From the NCBI RefSeq assembly GCF_905171765.1, contig NC_053398.1, forward strand, positions 50,312,323-50,376,322: 64,000 bases of DNA, written 5' to 3'. A program made the translations under genes and the position numbers. Positions 1-11,020 of the stretch are shown here, in pieces. Numbering within the stretch: position 1 is the stretch's first letter; each line of letters begins with the position of its first letter. This DNA comes from Bufo bufo. Its lineage: Eukaryota > Chordata > Amphibia > Anura > Bufonidae. Under the pieces are notes generated by a model that was not told the DNA's origin, made no database searches, and saw nothing but the letters and a program-made list of their open reading frames with translations.

Positions 1-390
1 GACCAAAAACTGCCGTAGGGAGTCTCAATAAATGACCACAGTGTTGTCTTCTCTGAAGCGAACCATAGGTGTCTAAGATACCCCCAGAAGGGCGAGAAGT
101 GTCCATAAGATCATACAAGGTCCACTCAGGTAGTGGAATATTCTCCAGACTAAATTTTTGTAAGAAGTCCAGTTCGTCAGCTGTTGATCTGTGATGCTAC
201 GTTGTAATCCACAATAAGAAGGGAAAACCCAAACAATACTGGATGCCCTTCGCCTGGAGCACATGAAGAAGAGCCTTAAGAGTCGCTCTCTGACACAAAG
301 TCCATTGGGAGAACTTGTGATTGAGTTTCCTGATAAAAGAGAGGACTTGTGGAGCATATATCCTGTCGGAGAGCAACTCTATCTGCCATA

Positions 391-645
391 TTAAAGGGGT
401 TTTCCAGGGCTCAGATAATGGTGACCCATCTTCAGGACATTAGAACCATGGAAGTTTGACACCTGGCACCCCCCTTCCCCCGATGAACTGTTTCATGTAG
501 CTGCTGGAAATTATACTGTACACTGGAAGAAGCCGGAAACCAAAGGCTCCATCCACTGTGCAGCTCCCTACCAATCCGATACCGATTACCTATTCTGAGG
601 ATAGGTCATCATTATCAATATCAAAGTATCAGAAAAACCCCTATA
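391..645. repeat. Foldback MITE, AAAGGGGTT-ended family
   Basis: The ends TTAAAGGGGTTTTCC and GAAAAACCCCTA are inverted. The interior contains GACACCTGGCACCCCC and GGATAGGTCATCATTATCA, both also seen in the copies at 26675-27073 and 15430-15960. It is diverged and its target-site duplication is unclear. Confidence 0.6.
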
Positions 646-1274
646 GAGTAAACCCTGGCCGGTCTCGCAGCTGTGGACAAACATACAGGATTAGTTGGGA
701 GGGAGCCCCAAGAATAAAAGGAAATAAGTTTTCAGAGAACTTAAAAAGGTCAGGATCCTGTCAGGTCAGGTAAATCCCATATTTTGGGGTTAAGGAGCCT
801 TGTCTTGTTAACAGCATCATCTATTATTTGATGTATAAGTGGCATTACACATATTTTGTAGAAAAATAGCTTATGTGGAGTCCAAATCAGACTAAAGCAC
901 TCTGGCCCATCTCCAGATTATCAACTTTTTCAATGGTCTGATGCAATTCAGATTTAATAACTTGTAGTTCCCTCTAAAATGTTGACTCCAGGTGAGTCAC
1001 TCACAATTCCTTCCAATTCCATCCAAATAGATTTAGACAGCCTGGCAATTTGACTAAGGAGACTGATTTATTCATTGAGGTTGCAAGCGGGTATGCTTAG
1101 GTGGGACACAATGGAGGGCTCCAGTCCTCCAAGGGGAAATCAGGAGCTGCCAGATTTAAATGGGATCCAACTGTGGCACCTGTGTTGGTACCATGTTCAT
1201 ATGAACCGGTACTGCTCAGAAAAATGTAGTTTTAATATATGCCAATAAGCTGTTGCACCTAGAGAATCTGCTTT

Positions 1275-1375
1275 CTCTGCAACTGCTGCGCCCTCTCCAC
1301 TTTGACAGGGCCTAGTGTGATAATGACTACACTTCCTGGATTTGTCAAAGTGGAGAGGGTGCAGCAGTTGCAGAG
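1275..1375. repeat. Inverted repeat, 33-bp arms
   Basis: Arms 1275-1307 and 1343-1375 are almost exact reverse complements around a 35-bp spacer. They would form a stable hairpin. It is probably the core of a MITE; outer borders were not resolved. Confidence 0.7.
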
Positions 1376-1865
1376 AGCTGAGCCTCTACGAGTAACGGCA
1401 ATGCCCCTGTTGCTCCTAGAGCCTTATTTGCATATATTAAAACATTTCTCAGCAATGCAGGCACATATGAACATGGGACCAACACAGATGCCTTCAGCTG
1501 CCAAGTCCACATGTAACAGGTCAGCCAGTCTCATAGGTAAAAATCTGCTGCCAGATGCCATTTAATTTTAAGTACTTTATGTACTTTAAACTAACTAGCA
1601 AAATATTTTTAGCAAACAACTGAACATAAACACCTGTTTAAGGACATTGAAATCACTTTGTGCTGACCACTCAAAACGTCTGTGAAAAATGCTCTTTTAG
1701 ATGGGTGGTCCTCTTAAAGAAAAAGCAAAACAATATACACAGCATATAGGAGAACAGAAAATTTGCCATATAGAAAAATCTATTCTAGTTAGGATATGTT
1801 CTTCTCAAAGAAGTGGAAATCTGGAGAGAGTTTGCTGTATACTGTAAGGAAAGAAGATAACTCAC

Positions 1866-1990
1866 CATTGCAGAATGTCTGTTATCTGGGCTTCCCAATT
1901 GGCCAATGTCTCTTTCTTATCTTCCAATAATCGGACTTCTTCTTCCAGTTGTTTTTGAGAAGCTGACAGCTTTTCTGATATAGTCTTTAA
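1866..1990 (-). CDS. CDC42BPG: MRCK exon: end of coiled coil, NWEAQITDILQ motif
   Basis: A 125-bp exon with acceptor TTTAG and donor CAATG|GTGAGT. It reads LKTISEKLSASQKQLEEE then VRLLEDKKETLANWEAQI and TDILQ(W). The DKKE...WEAQI..I.QW motif is highly diagnostic of MRCKs. The following SDEKDARGYLQALA exon was not found above position 1, so it lies outside the window. Confidence 0.94.
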
Positions 1991-2110
1991 CTAAAGAATG
2001 AATACAGTACTTTAAATAATCTTACAAATTGACAGCAGTAACCAAAGTCTAATCTCGTTCATGATCAATGACAGAACATAATTGGAGGTTCTAGCAACAG
2101 AATCTCTCAC

Positions 2111-2216
2111 CCTAGCCATGTCTTCCTGAAGTTTTCTGTTCTCTTCCTTAAGCTGATTCTTCTCCCGTTCATTTGCCTTTTGAATATTATGAACTTCCTC
2201 CTCTTGTGTACGAGCA
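2111..2216 (-). CDS. CDC42BPG: MRCK exon: coiled-coil segment 6
   Basis: A 106-bp exon with acceptor CATAG and donor AGG|GTGAGA. After completing a serine codon it reads ARTQEEEVHNIQKANERE then KNQLKEENRKLQEDMAR. It corresponds to the YEREKVLLTEENKKL segment of MRCK alpha. The reading frame runs on into both introns. Confidence 0.9.
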
Positions 2217-2489
2217 CTATGTGGAGGAATATTATTATTGTTCTCATACTCCATTATATAGCACTGACATATTCCGCAGCGCTTTACAAACATTAGCATC
2301 ACACTGTCCCCAATTGGGGTTAACAATCTAAGTTCCCCATCATATTAATAAAATGCTATGTACAAGCATCCAAAATGCACAAACAGACTAAGAATAAAGA
2401 TTAATATAAAAAAATTATACATAGGACGCTGGAGAAATAAAACAATTTCATAATCAGTTAGGCACAGAAGGTACAATTATAATATTCAC

Positions 2490-2758
2490 CTATCATCTCT
2501 TGTTTTGCCAATGGTCTCCTGCACGCTTTCTAATTCATGTTTAAATGACATCAGTTCCTCCTCCTTCTCTCCAAGTTCTCTACGGAGCAATTTGTTCTCG
2601 TTGGCATGTTCTGCCTCCCTTTGTGAAAATTCTCCTCTTAGTTGAGAAAGTTCTGTCTCCAGCTGTTGGATCCGTCTTTCAAGTTCTGTTCTCTGCTGGG
2701 TCATCTCATAGATATGAAGTGAGCCACTGATGACAGGAGAAGCAACAGTCTGTTGTAC
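2490..2758 (-). CDS. CDC42BPG: MRCK exon: coiled-coil segment 5
   Basis: A 269-bp exon with acceptor TACAG and donor GATAG|GTGAAT. It starts VQQTVASPVISGSLHIYEM, then has continuous heptads, including REAEHANENKLLRREL, comparable with the KREGIHANEIKNLKKEL block of MRCK alpha. It ends on two bases of a codon completed by the next exon. Confidence 0.92.
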
Positions 2759-3339
2759 CTGTAGGTTGACAGACAGAATTACACAACTATGGGTATCTGT
2801 ACTTTTCAAAACACTCTAAAAAGGGGCACACTGTAGATGTCATACAGGGGTGTAACTAGGAAAGGCTGGGGCCTTTAACAGACCTTTGAATGTCCCCCTT
2901 CCCATGAGCATGAATATCATGTGCAAAAATGCACACTGATGCGCACGAGGCCTAAATCTGTAAAGGCGGACAAAATTTGCTGCATGCAACACTTTTTGTC
3001 TGGCTGAATTCCTAGCAATTGGAGCGGCCAATTACCTGCTGCATCCCATTACAGTCTATGGGGTCCAGCGAGCATGCAGCACTATCCAGCTATGCCGGAT
3101 CCAGAGAACTCGGGCAGGCTGTTCTGGCAGAGAAGCATGTGTGAAACTACCCCAAGTAATGCTGTTTATCCCTCCATTCTTTTTACTGTTTGCCAGACTG
3201 GGCCGCTACTGATAGCTATGGCTGCTATAGTGGTATTTACGCCCCTGCTGTCATTGAAAGATGACACTAAAAGTCACAATAATTTAGTCAGAATGTCAAT
3301 TTGCTGATTTTCTTCATAAGCTTATGTCATAATTATTAC

Positions 3340-3450
3340 CTTCGCTCTTCCCAGGTCTTCCGAAGCTTGGGATGCTTGTGCTTTACTTCTCTCTACAAAC
3401 TTCTTCTGTCTTTCCACTTCTGTGGTCAGATCCTCCACTAGTGATTCTGC
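3340..3450 (-). CDS. CDC42BPG: MRCK exon: coiled-coil segment 4
   Basis: A 111-bp, 37-codon exon with acceptor CTAG and donor AAG|GTAATA. It reads AESLVEDLTTEVERQKKF then VERSKAQASQASEDLGRAK. It occupies the place of the EA..EASKDRKLREQSE segment in MRCK alpha. It is in phase with neighbours and has no stop. Confidence 0.88.
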
Positions 3451-3525
3451 CTAGAAAAACAAAATTATAGCAATTATATAATATGAATAAAACAAGATCT
3501 GTCGTCTACATCAATAAAAGACTTT

Positions 3526-3928
3526 GGAGGGGTTATCCGACACTAACAAATGCTCCCCCATATGCCGGGCCCCTCACACTGATTCTACTTACCTGGCTCC
3601 CCACACCGCCGCTGCCTCTCCCCGTGCGTGGATGAAAACATCCAGTCACGGGGATGGGGGGCGCAGCCAATGGAAGGCGGTGACGGGGACGAGCCTCCGT
3701 AGTGTCACCCGCAGAGGTTCATCCTCATCACTGCCTGCCATTGGCACTCCCCCCCCCCCCCCCCCCCCCGACACTGGATGTTTTCATCCGCGCACGAGGA
3801 GAAGCAGCAGCGGTGTAGCGGTGTGGGGACCAGGAGCAGCGCAGGAAGCGGAGAGCCAGATAAGTAGAATCCGTGTCAGGGACCCGGCGTATGGGGGAGC
3901 ATTTGTTAGAGTCGGATAACCCCCTTTA
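3526..3928. repeat. Palindromic MITE with a C21 tract
   Basis: The left arm starts GGGTTATCCGACACTAACAA and the right arm ends TTGTTAGAGTCGGATAACCC, with pairing continuing through GCTCCCCCATATGCCGGG. A run of 21 C lies at 3749-3769. It sits in the intron between the MRCK exons at 4045 and 3450. Confidence 0.85.
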
Positions 3929-4044
3929 ATACAAAATATATTTAAGGCATGAGAAATAACACACTAGTTCAAAAAGAGCTTGTGTCTAAGAAAGATGCAT
4001 ATGTATTGCATGGACAACCTTATTAATAAAGCATATGTCCCTAC

Positions 4045-4287
4045 CTCCCTTCTACTGGCCTCAGCTTTATGAAGGTCCTTTCTTAGGGTCCTCACTTTCT
4101 CTGCTGCTGCTTCTGCCTCATCTTCTTTATCTTTTAGTCTACGAGACAATCTACTGTTTTGAGTACTTAGTCCTTCACACTTGTCCTCCTTTAAACGCAG
4201 TTCATCCTGAGCTTTTCTTTGCTTCTCGAAAGCCATCCTCAGTTCTTCTCCTTGAGACTTTAACTGTTCCAACAGTTCAGCGAGATC
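4045..4287 (-). CDS. CDC42BPG: MRCK exon: coiled-coil segment 3
   Basis: A 243-bp, 81-codon exon with acceptor TCAG and donor GAG|GTAGGG. It reads DLAELLEQLKSQGEELRM onward to LSRRLKDKEDEAEAAAEK and RTLRKDLHKAEASRRE. The pattern of SQ.EEL, LSRRLKDKEDE and VRTLRKDLHKAE aligns by eye with the MRCK alpha block around ARHVRDKEEEVDLVMQK. Residues are strongly coiled-coil forming. Confidence 0.92.
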
Positions 4288-4405
4288 CTGATAATGAAAA
4301 AGAAGAGCACTGGATGAAGTCACATATGTAATCCACATATGTGCCACCTCTTGTCAAGACCTACAACACTAGGCCATGAAACTGAATTCATTCTTCAGTA
4401 ATTAC

Positions 4406-4503
4406 CTTGGTATATCGATCTTTATCTTGTTTGAGCGTTCGGATCTGTTTCTCCAAGGACTGAACCTGTGATCCTGATATGGTCTCCTGTTCTGTGGATT
4501 TTT
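4406..4503 (-). CDS. CDC42BPG: MRCK exon: coiled-coil segment 2
   Basis: A 98-bp exon with acceptor CACAG and donor AAG|GTAATT. It completes a split glutamate and reads KSTEQETISGSQVQSLEKQ then IRTLKQDKDRYTK. It is charged and heptad-like, as in the MRCK dimerisation coiled coil. It is in phase with both neighbours. Confidence 0.88.
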
Positions 4504-5364
4504 CTGTGGAATAAACTAGTAAATTACCTTTTGTTCATGTAAGTGGCAATTGCTTGCCAACCCTAGACATCACCACTCTAGTTTGTTCATCCTTCTCACA
4601 ACTTTTCATATATCAACTGAGAGAGATCCCATACTAGCACGACATTATCTGCTTGCCATGCACTGAAGTGAATGCTAAGAGGGGGCTAAGAACAGTTTTC
4701 CTGTACCACAAGTACAGTAAACGATGCTGCTCTGACCCAGGAGCTACTACTCATCTCTACAGGCTACAAGCCTCCCAACATTTTTTGTTATTCAGTGTTA
4801 CAGCACATAATTTAGATTTATAATTGCTGTGGGCATGCCAGAAACAAACATGCACTGCCAAGCTCAGACATTCACTGGCTGAGGTGGGTCACCGCTGTGG
4901 ACAGTGATTGGCTGAGCAGACAGCCCAAATACTCACTCCAACCTGATTTTTATTTAAAATGATGCCACCAGAAACCTGTTTGACGCAAACGATTTAAGTG
5001 AATATTACCCATTTATGTCTTTAAACAATGGACTGGTCCACATGTGTCTGCTGTTATGGCAGCCACAGTTAAAAGGGAAAACTGTAATTTAAAAAAAATT
5101 ACTGTCCCCAAATATATGTGACCATTTTATTATACTACATCCATTTGCTATTAGAATAGAAATATGTAATGATGCTAAAAAGGTGTGTAAATAGTGCAGT
5201 GTATAACAAGAAATAAGATATCATAATGATAAAAAGTATCACAGAAAATAAGATTTCAAATTATATTTAATAAAAAAAATGTGAGGGCTCAAAAACAAAA
5301 ACGGTAACATAACTAAAACTAACATAATGGAAAATTCATAGATCTTACTATTCAATGCACACAC
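4504..5364. other. Intron, no feature seen
   Basis: AT-rich intronic sequence between two MRCK coiled-coil exons. I saw no repeat, RNA gene or further exon in it. Confidence 0.5.
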
Positions 5365-5469
5365 CTGCTAACTTCTTCTGGAGAATTTCCATCTCTGTCT
5401 TTAGACTCCGGATCTCACGATCTTTAGTAGGGGTCTCAGAATTTGAAACATGAGAATTCTGCATGGCAG
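5365..5469 (-). CDS. CDC42BPG: MRCK exon: coiled-coil segment 1
   Basis: A 105-bp exon with acceptor TGCAG and donor GCAG|GTGTGT. It reads AMQNSHVSNSETPTKDREI then RSLKTEMEILQKKLA. The KDREIRSLKTEMEILQKKL heptads match the MRCK coiled-coil start (KDLEIKNLKEEIEKLRK in alpha). It needs a single leading base, which fits exon 19803-19891 directly. In alpha and beta an extra exon lies between the two; I did not find it here. Confidence 0.88.
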
Positions 5470-5645
5470 CTGCAAGACAAAATATGATAATTCTGACGCC
5501 TCAACAGTTGCTATGGCCTTTGAAGTGACCTGCTGGTTCAATGCTAAAGGGCTAATATAATATTCCTACGGTTTACTGCTAAAGGGTCAATACTATAATG
5601 CAATGGTTTACTGGTAAAGTTGTTAGAATGTTTACTGAAGGGGTT

Positions 5646-6130
5646 AAAGGCTATGTACACCTTTGGGGGGGGGGGCATTTATTTTTATAATTTTACTCAT
5701 TTTAAGCTAAAAAAAAATCATCTTTTCAATTGGGCTTTATTTATTTTTTAGCCCTTTTCTCTGTACAGCTTTGAGATTCTCTAGTAGCACGATCAGTGTT
5801 TTTACCCTGTTCTGTCAGGAAGCTCAGCTGACAGCTCCTTACCTCTGATTTCTGACCTTAAACAGTCATTACAGCTCAGTTATTATCTTACTGATGTGGC
5901 TTAAATAAATGTTTTTGAGCTACAGTACTAATAATTTAGAAATAAGGGTTATTAGATGACTAGCACAAAGTGAAAGTAGCATTCACACAGCTAGACAAAC
6001 AGTTAACCCTTTATTTAAAAAAATATTCAGCACTTCTGTCACAAAGACCCATGGCGAAAAAGATTTTTAGCCCAAAATGAGTAAAATGCAATAAAAAATT
6101 AAAATTGCCCCTGAAGATCTGCGATACAAG
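5646..6130. repeat. Degenerate foldback repeat
   Basis: The left part runs AAAGGCTATGTACACCTTTG, a G11 tract, then ATTTTACTCATTTTAAGC. The right part contains AGCCCAAAATGAGTAAAATG and AAAATTGCCCCTGAAG, its approximate inverse. The 3' terminus is eroded. Confidence 0.55.
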
Positions 6131-6423
6131 TGGTTAATGTAACTTTGCTATACACAGTGTATTCCAAAAAGCTATGTATGGGTAGGAAACAGTTCTGACA
6201 ATTTTTTGATTCTTAGTGTTAGTTGCCGGGTAATGGGCTGGTCTCATTTCGGTTAGTGATCAAGCAAAAGAGAGGACTTATTTAGTGTGTGCTGCTGCCA
6301 TGCATAATAGCCGCCTTCTATATACAGCCTTTGGGAAAGCCTATTCTGCGAAATACTTCAGAACTGTGCCTACTGCATATGTCTGTGCTGATACTTTATT
6401 TTAATATACACAAGAGAACCTGA

Positions 6424-7480
6424 TATGGATTTCTGGATCATCATCTACTTCCTGAAGAAAAAGGTGCAAGATCCAGCTCCATATAACAAGTCGTCCTTTA
6501 TTTCATGCGGTATAAAAATCCAAACAAATGCAAGGTAAACGGTCTACACGTTTCGGACCACGTTATGCCGGTCCTTACTCAAAACATTACAAAAACCTTC
6601 CACTTCCTATATACCCCTGTCACACCAATCCCTAGGGATTACAACATCACGTGATCTTCAAAGTACAAAAGTTAATAAACAGTGAACAGAAAATTCGCAT
6701 TAAAAACACCAAAGATATATCTGTCAAAAATAAAAACTCTACTTGCTGCAAATAATTTGTCAGTGATATTGCAGGATCAAGTCATGTTTTTTTTATTTAA
6801 ACAGGTAGGAAAGCAGGTTCCTATTTCAAACATCCAGAGCATTTCTCTATTGAGAAGCTTTCTTCTGTGATCTCCACCCCTTACAGGGGGAGTAACTCTT
6901 TCCACTCCTTAAACTATTAACGCCGCTGGATCACCCTCATGGGTTGTAGCAAAATGTATGCTAGCTGCAGAAACTTTACGGGTCTTGTAGTGCGGCACGT
7001 CTGAAATATGTTTATGCACTCGAGTCTTTATCTGATTAGTTGTGTAGCCCACATAATGCAGTGAGAAAATTTTGCATGTAATTACATAGATTTTGTGTTG
7101 CAATTTATGTAAGATTTAATCTCATAGCTTTTGCCATTGGCTGTGGACTGCAAGACCGATCTGGTGTCTTTCAAATAGCCAGGGATTAAGGGGATCAAAG
7201 GCTGAAGAAGAGTCCACACATTCAGAAAGCCTCTGAGTATGAGACTATTCCAGCTACAATTGGTCTCATAGGGGGTGGAAATACCCCCTTATGGACTTTG
7301 GGCATGGAATGGAGAATGGAAATAATGGGGTGCTCCACATATATATAATCCACCTCTTTTTTGCTCAAATGCCTAACCTTTTGATAAGATCTGAAATATC
7401 TTATTTTGGAACAGGGATTTTTATCCCGTACAGTCTAGGTTTTCTGTTCTGGACCGCTTCCAAATTTGTTTTCCCCATAA
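6424..7480 (-). mobile_element. Penelope-like element fragment (3' part), minus strand
   Basis: Read on the minus strand it holds broken reverse-transcriptase pieces: EHPIISILHSMPKVHKG and PPPMRPIVAGIVSYSEAF near 7330-7210, then YLKDT near 7160. An internal deletion follows, then QSTANGKSYEIKSYINCNTK and the GIY-YIG endonuclease core IYVITCKI...LHYVGYTTNQIKTRVHKH (7103-6990). The C-terminal tail and a 3' end with a hammerhead-like motif reach about 6424. PLEs move by target-primed reverse transcription using RT plus GIY-YIG nuclease (family knowledge). Stops and the deletion make it dead. The GIY-YIG sequence is nearly identical to that at 14309-14430, so the two copies are related. Confidence 0.88.
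6541..6582 (-). ncRNA. Degenerate hammerhead-ribozyme motif of the PLE 3' end
   Basis: On the minus strand: TTGAGTA, a GGACC...GGTCC stem-loop, then GAAACGTGT. This matches the layout CUGANGA - stem II - GAAA of PLE-associated hammerheads. Two core positions differ from consensus (C3 and G8), so activity is doubtful. Placement just after the GIY-YIG tail supports the assignment. Confidence 0.55.
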
Positions 7481-7755
7481 AACAACAATCACTTAAAAAG
7501 AAAAATGGTGTAAATAAGTCCAAACATAATACAATGACCTTCGCTACAAAATATAGTGAGGAATATAGGAAAATCTGCAAAATAAACAACATCTCCCGGT
7601 ACTTCGTTACGATAAAGAATGGACGGGATTGGTAACAGGAGGTATTAGATGTGCGGCTCGCAAAGCTCCTACTCTGGGGCAGATGATCAGTCCTAGCATG
7701 TTTCGGGACTGTCCAAATACCAAACCCATGTGGCTCACTTGTAAAGGTAGCTATA
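7480..7755 (+). mobile_element. Penelope-like element, plus strand, 5' piece of interrupted copy
   Basis: The plus strand encodes the end of the PLE RT: TFATKYSEEYRKICK, then after a frame slip LRYDKEWTGLVTGGIRCA and RKAPTLGQMISPSMFRDC, then MWLTCKGSY. The frame resumes exactly beyond the inserted LINE at 14197 with KCGHTRCTCCDHM. It lies head-to-head with the minus-strand PLE fragment at 6424-7480. Confidence 0.87.
7742..7755 (+). repeat. LINE target-site duplication, left copy
   Basis: The 14-bp TAAAGGTAGCTATA is repeated exactly at 14197-14210. It defines the 5' border of the LINE as 7756. Confidence 0.92.
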
Positions 7756-8479
7756 GGGGCGTGGCCTGCAGCCGGAGGGTGAAGACGTGATCCACCATAG
7801 CTCCTGCGGATGGGATCTAATCCTACCTCATCCGTCACCTTAACATTGCCACAGCGCCCCAGTTTTTACATCTTTGTGCTCCACTCTCCACCCGACAGTG
7901 TTTGAGCCAAGTAGGAAGCTTCCACTACCCGGGCGGCCTGAGATACAGTTGCGGCCTAACCGAGCAGACGGATCCCCGGCCTCGATTTTCGGCTGCAGCG
8001 CGGCCAGAGCGCAAGCGACCCGTCCTAGAGGCCCTTGGATCCAGCCTCGGACCCCAGCGGTGCTCGGAGGGGATTGAACAGAGACCAAGCTCCATCAGGT
8101 CAGCGATCTCCCCCTGCCTCCCCTCACTCACCGGCTCAGACGAGGAACATCAGCTCAGCAGGGGCGCCGTTCTCCTTCAGCATCATCCTACAGGGGAGCA
8201 GAGACTCTCTGTGCCTGCCGTCCTCCAGACCCACAGGGGGTGAGTGACCCTTGGAGAAAGCCTCCAGCCTGCTAGTAAACCAATAGGTTTCAAGCTGCTG
8301 CCGATCACAGCAGACTTTGCAAAAATAGTACATTAGCAGCACTGCTACATCTCCTTAAAGACACAGTCGTCGGGGGAGGCGGAGCTAGCCGATGGCTGAG
8401 TGAGATGTGGCTTATGTGAGCTCCCATAAGACTCCAGCAACTACTCTTCCAGCAGGACTTTATTAACTCTTGGGACCCC

Positions 8480-9739
8480 ATGGGAGGCCGTAGGAGAGGG
8501 GCCCCATCGACTCCTGCTCCTGCCCTCAGATCCGCGAGAGCAATCACCCGCTTTTTCAGCACTCCTAGCCAGTCGAGTGCGCACGGCGGGGAAAACGAGG
8601 GGCCTAAGATGGCGCAGGCAACAAGACAGGCGGCCGCTTCTTCCAGCAGTGCGCTGAACAACCCCGAACAGGACACTATATCTGGTAACGGGATCCCGCC
8701 GAGTAGTCACTCACCTACTTCATACGCAGCGGCGGTGAGTCCGCCCTCGGCTCTCTCGTCCTCTCCTGCCCTCTTCAAGATAGTGGACGCATCCCTGAGC
8801 TCCTCACCACAGGTCCGCAGCTCGCCAGAATCTTCACCCAGGTCAGTGACCCCACGGGGTCTGCAAAATGATGGGGATGAATGGGACTGGAAAACTCATC
8901 TCAAGTCCCTTCCCACTAAACATGAGATGGACGGGCTTTTCATGAGACTTGAGGCGTCTCACAAACAAGACATGGCGGCAATACAGCAAGACATTCAACA
9001 TGTCGGCAACCGGGTGGAGGAAATAGAGTTTGCCCAAGAGCAATTTCAGGAGACCATAGAATCGCATAGGCTGGTTTTGCAAGATCATACTGACCAGATT
9101 CAAGATATTCTCTCCCATCTTGAGGACATTGAAAATCGTAACCGGAGGAATAATCTCCGGATCCGGGGCCTCTCTGAGAAAATACTCCCTCAAGACCTGG
9201 AAGCCTGGGCCCTGTCCTTCTTCGGATCAATCCTACAAAAAAAGCCAGATCAACATATTGAATTGGACAGGATCCACAGGGTGTTGGGCCCCAAGCCAAG
9301 TGACCTAACGCGTCCCCGAGACGTTATATGCAGGGTGCATTTTTACAAGGATAAGGAGGCAATCCTGAGGGCCTACAGGAATATGGATCACGTACGGTCT
9401 GAGGATAAAGAGATCCTTATCTTGCCAGATTTGGCCAGACGCACTTTGCTCCTGAGAAAGGCCCTAAAACCCCTTCTTTCTGAGCTACAGAAGCGTTCCA
9501 TACCGTATAGATGGGGATATCCTTTTCAACTAATCGCCAACAAGGATCGGAAGACGGGGTCATTCAAGTCTATATCGGACCTTCCCAAGTTCCTGGAGAC
9601 CTTCGATCTACCGCATCTGGACTTGCCAGAGTGGCCTAGGCCTCGAGAGATCCCAGGGGTCCCACGTCGCGAGCAATGGCAGAGGGTGGCAGCTAAACCA
9701 AAGAGACCACCCAGAGGTCCTCCAGCGATTGCTGATTAA
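8480..9739 (+). CDS. LINE ORF1 protein (L1-type RNA-binding protein)
   Basis: A 419-codon intact frame. Residues 1-120 are low-complexity, rich in Ser, Pro and Ala. Residues about 145-215 form a coiled coil with heptads through HVGNRVEEIEFAQEQF and ILSHLEDIENRNRR. An L1-type RRM begins at NNLRIRGLSE (about 219) and includes LDRIHRVLGPKP and RDVICRVHFYKDKE. A C-terminal domain follows, with LPDLARRTLLLRKALKPL. L1 ORF1p trimerises and coats LINE RNA as a chaperone (family knowledge). No frameshift is seen. The ATG lies in an unremarkable context, but no upstream in-frame ATG extends it. Confidence 0.93.
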   Translation: MGGRRRGAPSTPAPALRSARAITRFFSTPSQSSAHGGENEGPKMAQATRQAAASSSSALNNPEQDTISGNGIPPSSHSPTSYAAAVSPPSALSSSPALFKIVDASLSSSPQVRSSPESSPRSVTPRGLQNDGDEWDWKTHLKSLPTKHEMDGLFMRLEASHKQDMAAIQQDIQHVGNRVEEIEFAQEQFQETIESHRLVLQDHTDQIQDILSHLEDIENRNRRNNLRIRGLSEKILPQDLEAWALSFFGSILQKKPDQHIELDRIHRVLGPKPSDLTRPRDVICRVHFYKDKEAILRAYRNMDHVRSEDKEILILPDLARRTLLLRKALKPLLSELQKRSIPYRWGYPFQLIANKDRKTGSFKSISDLPKFLETFDLPHLDLPEWPRPREIPGVPRREQWQRVAAKPKRPPRGPPAIAD

Positions 9740-9964
9740 TCTTTGTTATTTCACTTAGTACAGAAGCTGTACCATTGTCGCGATTTTGCTACTCATCTAG
9801 TGTTTCTTTTCATGTCAATTTTACGGGTCTCATTGTGTATTGAGTTTGTGTCTTGTCTAGTCCTATATTCAGTGTATTAGTCCCTAGTCTCATTTGTCAC
9901 ATCCCCCTCCTAGTGTGCCTCCCTATCCCTCATCCCATACAGGTTTCTCTAGAGCTACAGAGAG

Positions 9965-11020
9965 ATGGCACCGCTTTCTTTTTGTACCTACAATGTTAGG
10001 GGATTCAATGTGCCACAAAAAAGGAGTCAGGTCATGTATAGATTACATAGGAAAAGGGTATTGATTGCTATGTTGCAAGAAACGCACTTTAAAGTTAATG
10101 CTATCCCGAAATGTGAATCTAAATATTACCCAACCTGGTTTCATGCTCCCAATCCTGAGAGAAAAGCGTCCGGGGTGTCTATTGCTTTGCATAGACACCT
10201 CCGCCACTCAGTATTATCCTATGAGGTGGATCCTAGGGGCAGATATCTCTTTTTAAAGATCTCGGTTGACCAATCTGTTATTTCAATTGCTAACGTGTAT
10301 TTCCCCAACCAGGGTCAATCCGCATTCGGGACCAAGGTCTTGAGGAAAGTGGCTAAATTCGCGGATGGTTCCCCGATCATCGTAGGTGGCGACTTTAACT
10401 TAGTGATGGACCCGACCCTTGACTCATCCACTGGTAAGTCCTCAGTCTCCTCGGTGTCGGTACATCAGTTCCAAAAGGACTTAGGTGTCCTTGGTCTGGT
10501 GGATATGTGGCGGGTCCTGCACCCAGGCATCAGAGATTACACCCATTTTTCCCATAGCCATAATAGCTACGGCAGGCTGGACCATCTTTTCATATCACAG
10601 AAACTCCTTGACCTTGATCCCAAATGCTCCATAGACACTATTGTGTGGTCCGACCATGCCCCTGTATATGGTCTTCTGAAGGGTTCCACGCTAGGAAATA
10701 GAGCATCCTCATGGCGGCTAAACGACAATCTGCTGAACGATGGGGTGTGTATGGCTGACGTCAGGAAAGCCGTAGCGGATTTTTCTGTAAACCACGAATC
10801 CGACACTACTGCTCAACCGATAAAATGGGAAGCCCTCAAATGTGTGTTACGAGGCCTCTTTATCTCACACGGGACGAGGTTGAAAAAAGAGCGTACCTTG
10901 AAACTGTCCAATCTTTTCTCTGAGCTTTCTCGGAGTGAGGAGCGGAATAAGCTGTCTCCTGCGGATTCCCTGAGGGCGGACATTTCTTCCCTTCGTCAGC
11001 AGATCTTAAAAAGATATTAG
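9965..11020 (+). pseudogene. LINE ORF2, part 1: APE endonuclease domain (frame broken at its end)
   Basis: A 351-codon frame opening with MAPLSFCTYNVRGFN. APE-type endonuclease motifs are present: YNVRGFN, LQETHF, IVGGDFNLVMD, YGRLDHLFIS and WSDHAPV. They include the catalytic Asn, Glu, Asp and His residues, so the nuclease domain is whole. The frame ends with RQQILKRY and a stop at 11018-11020. The expected continuation, LDQKSLCARDRVRHGFYE, lies in the next frame directly after it. A one-base loss in the A5 run at about 11007-11012 explains the break. Part 2 continues at once. Confidence 0.92.

Larger units (their letters stand above)
1..1865. other. Intronic DNA with one foldback MITE and one inverted repeat
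   Basis: No exon or RNA gene was recognised. A degenerate foldback MITE occupies 391-645, with ends AAAGGGGTTTTCC and AGAAAAACCCCTA. Inverted arms lie at 1275-1307 and 1343-1375 (CTGCAACTGCTGCGCC and its complement). Short open frames here lack coding character. The rest, 646-1264 and 1376-1865, is unique-looking AT-rich sequence. Confidence 0.6.

Noticed and set aside
73..357. 94-codon frame on the minus strand
   Set aside because: No family motif, no splice context in MRCK phase and composition like the surrounding intron. Treated as chance.
8843..9299. Minus-strand frames opposite LINE ORF1
   Set aside because: Shadow frames of a well-supported coding sequence on the plus strand.
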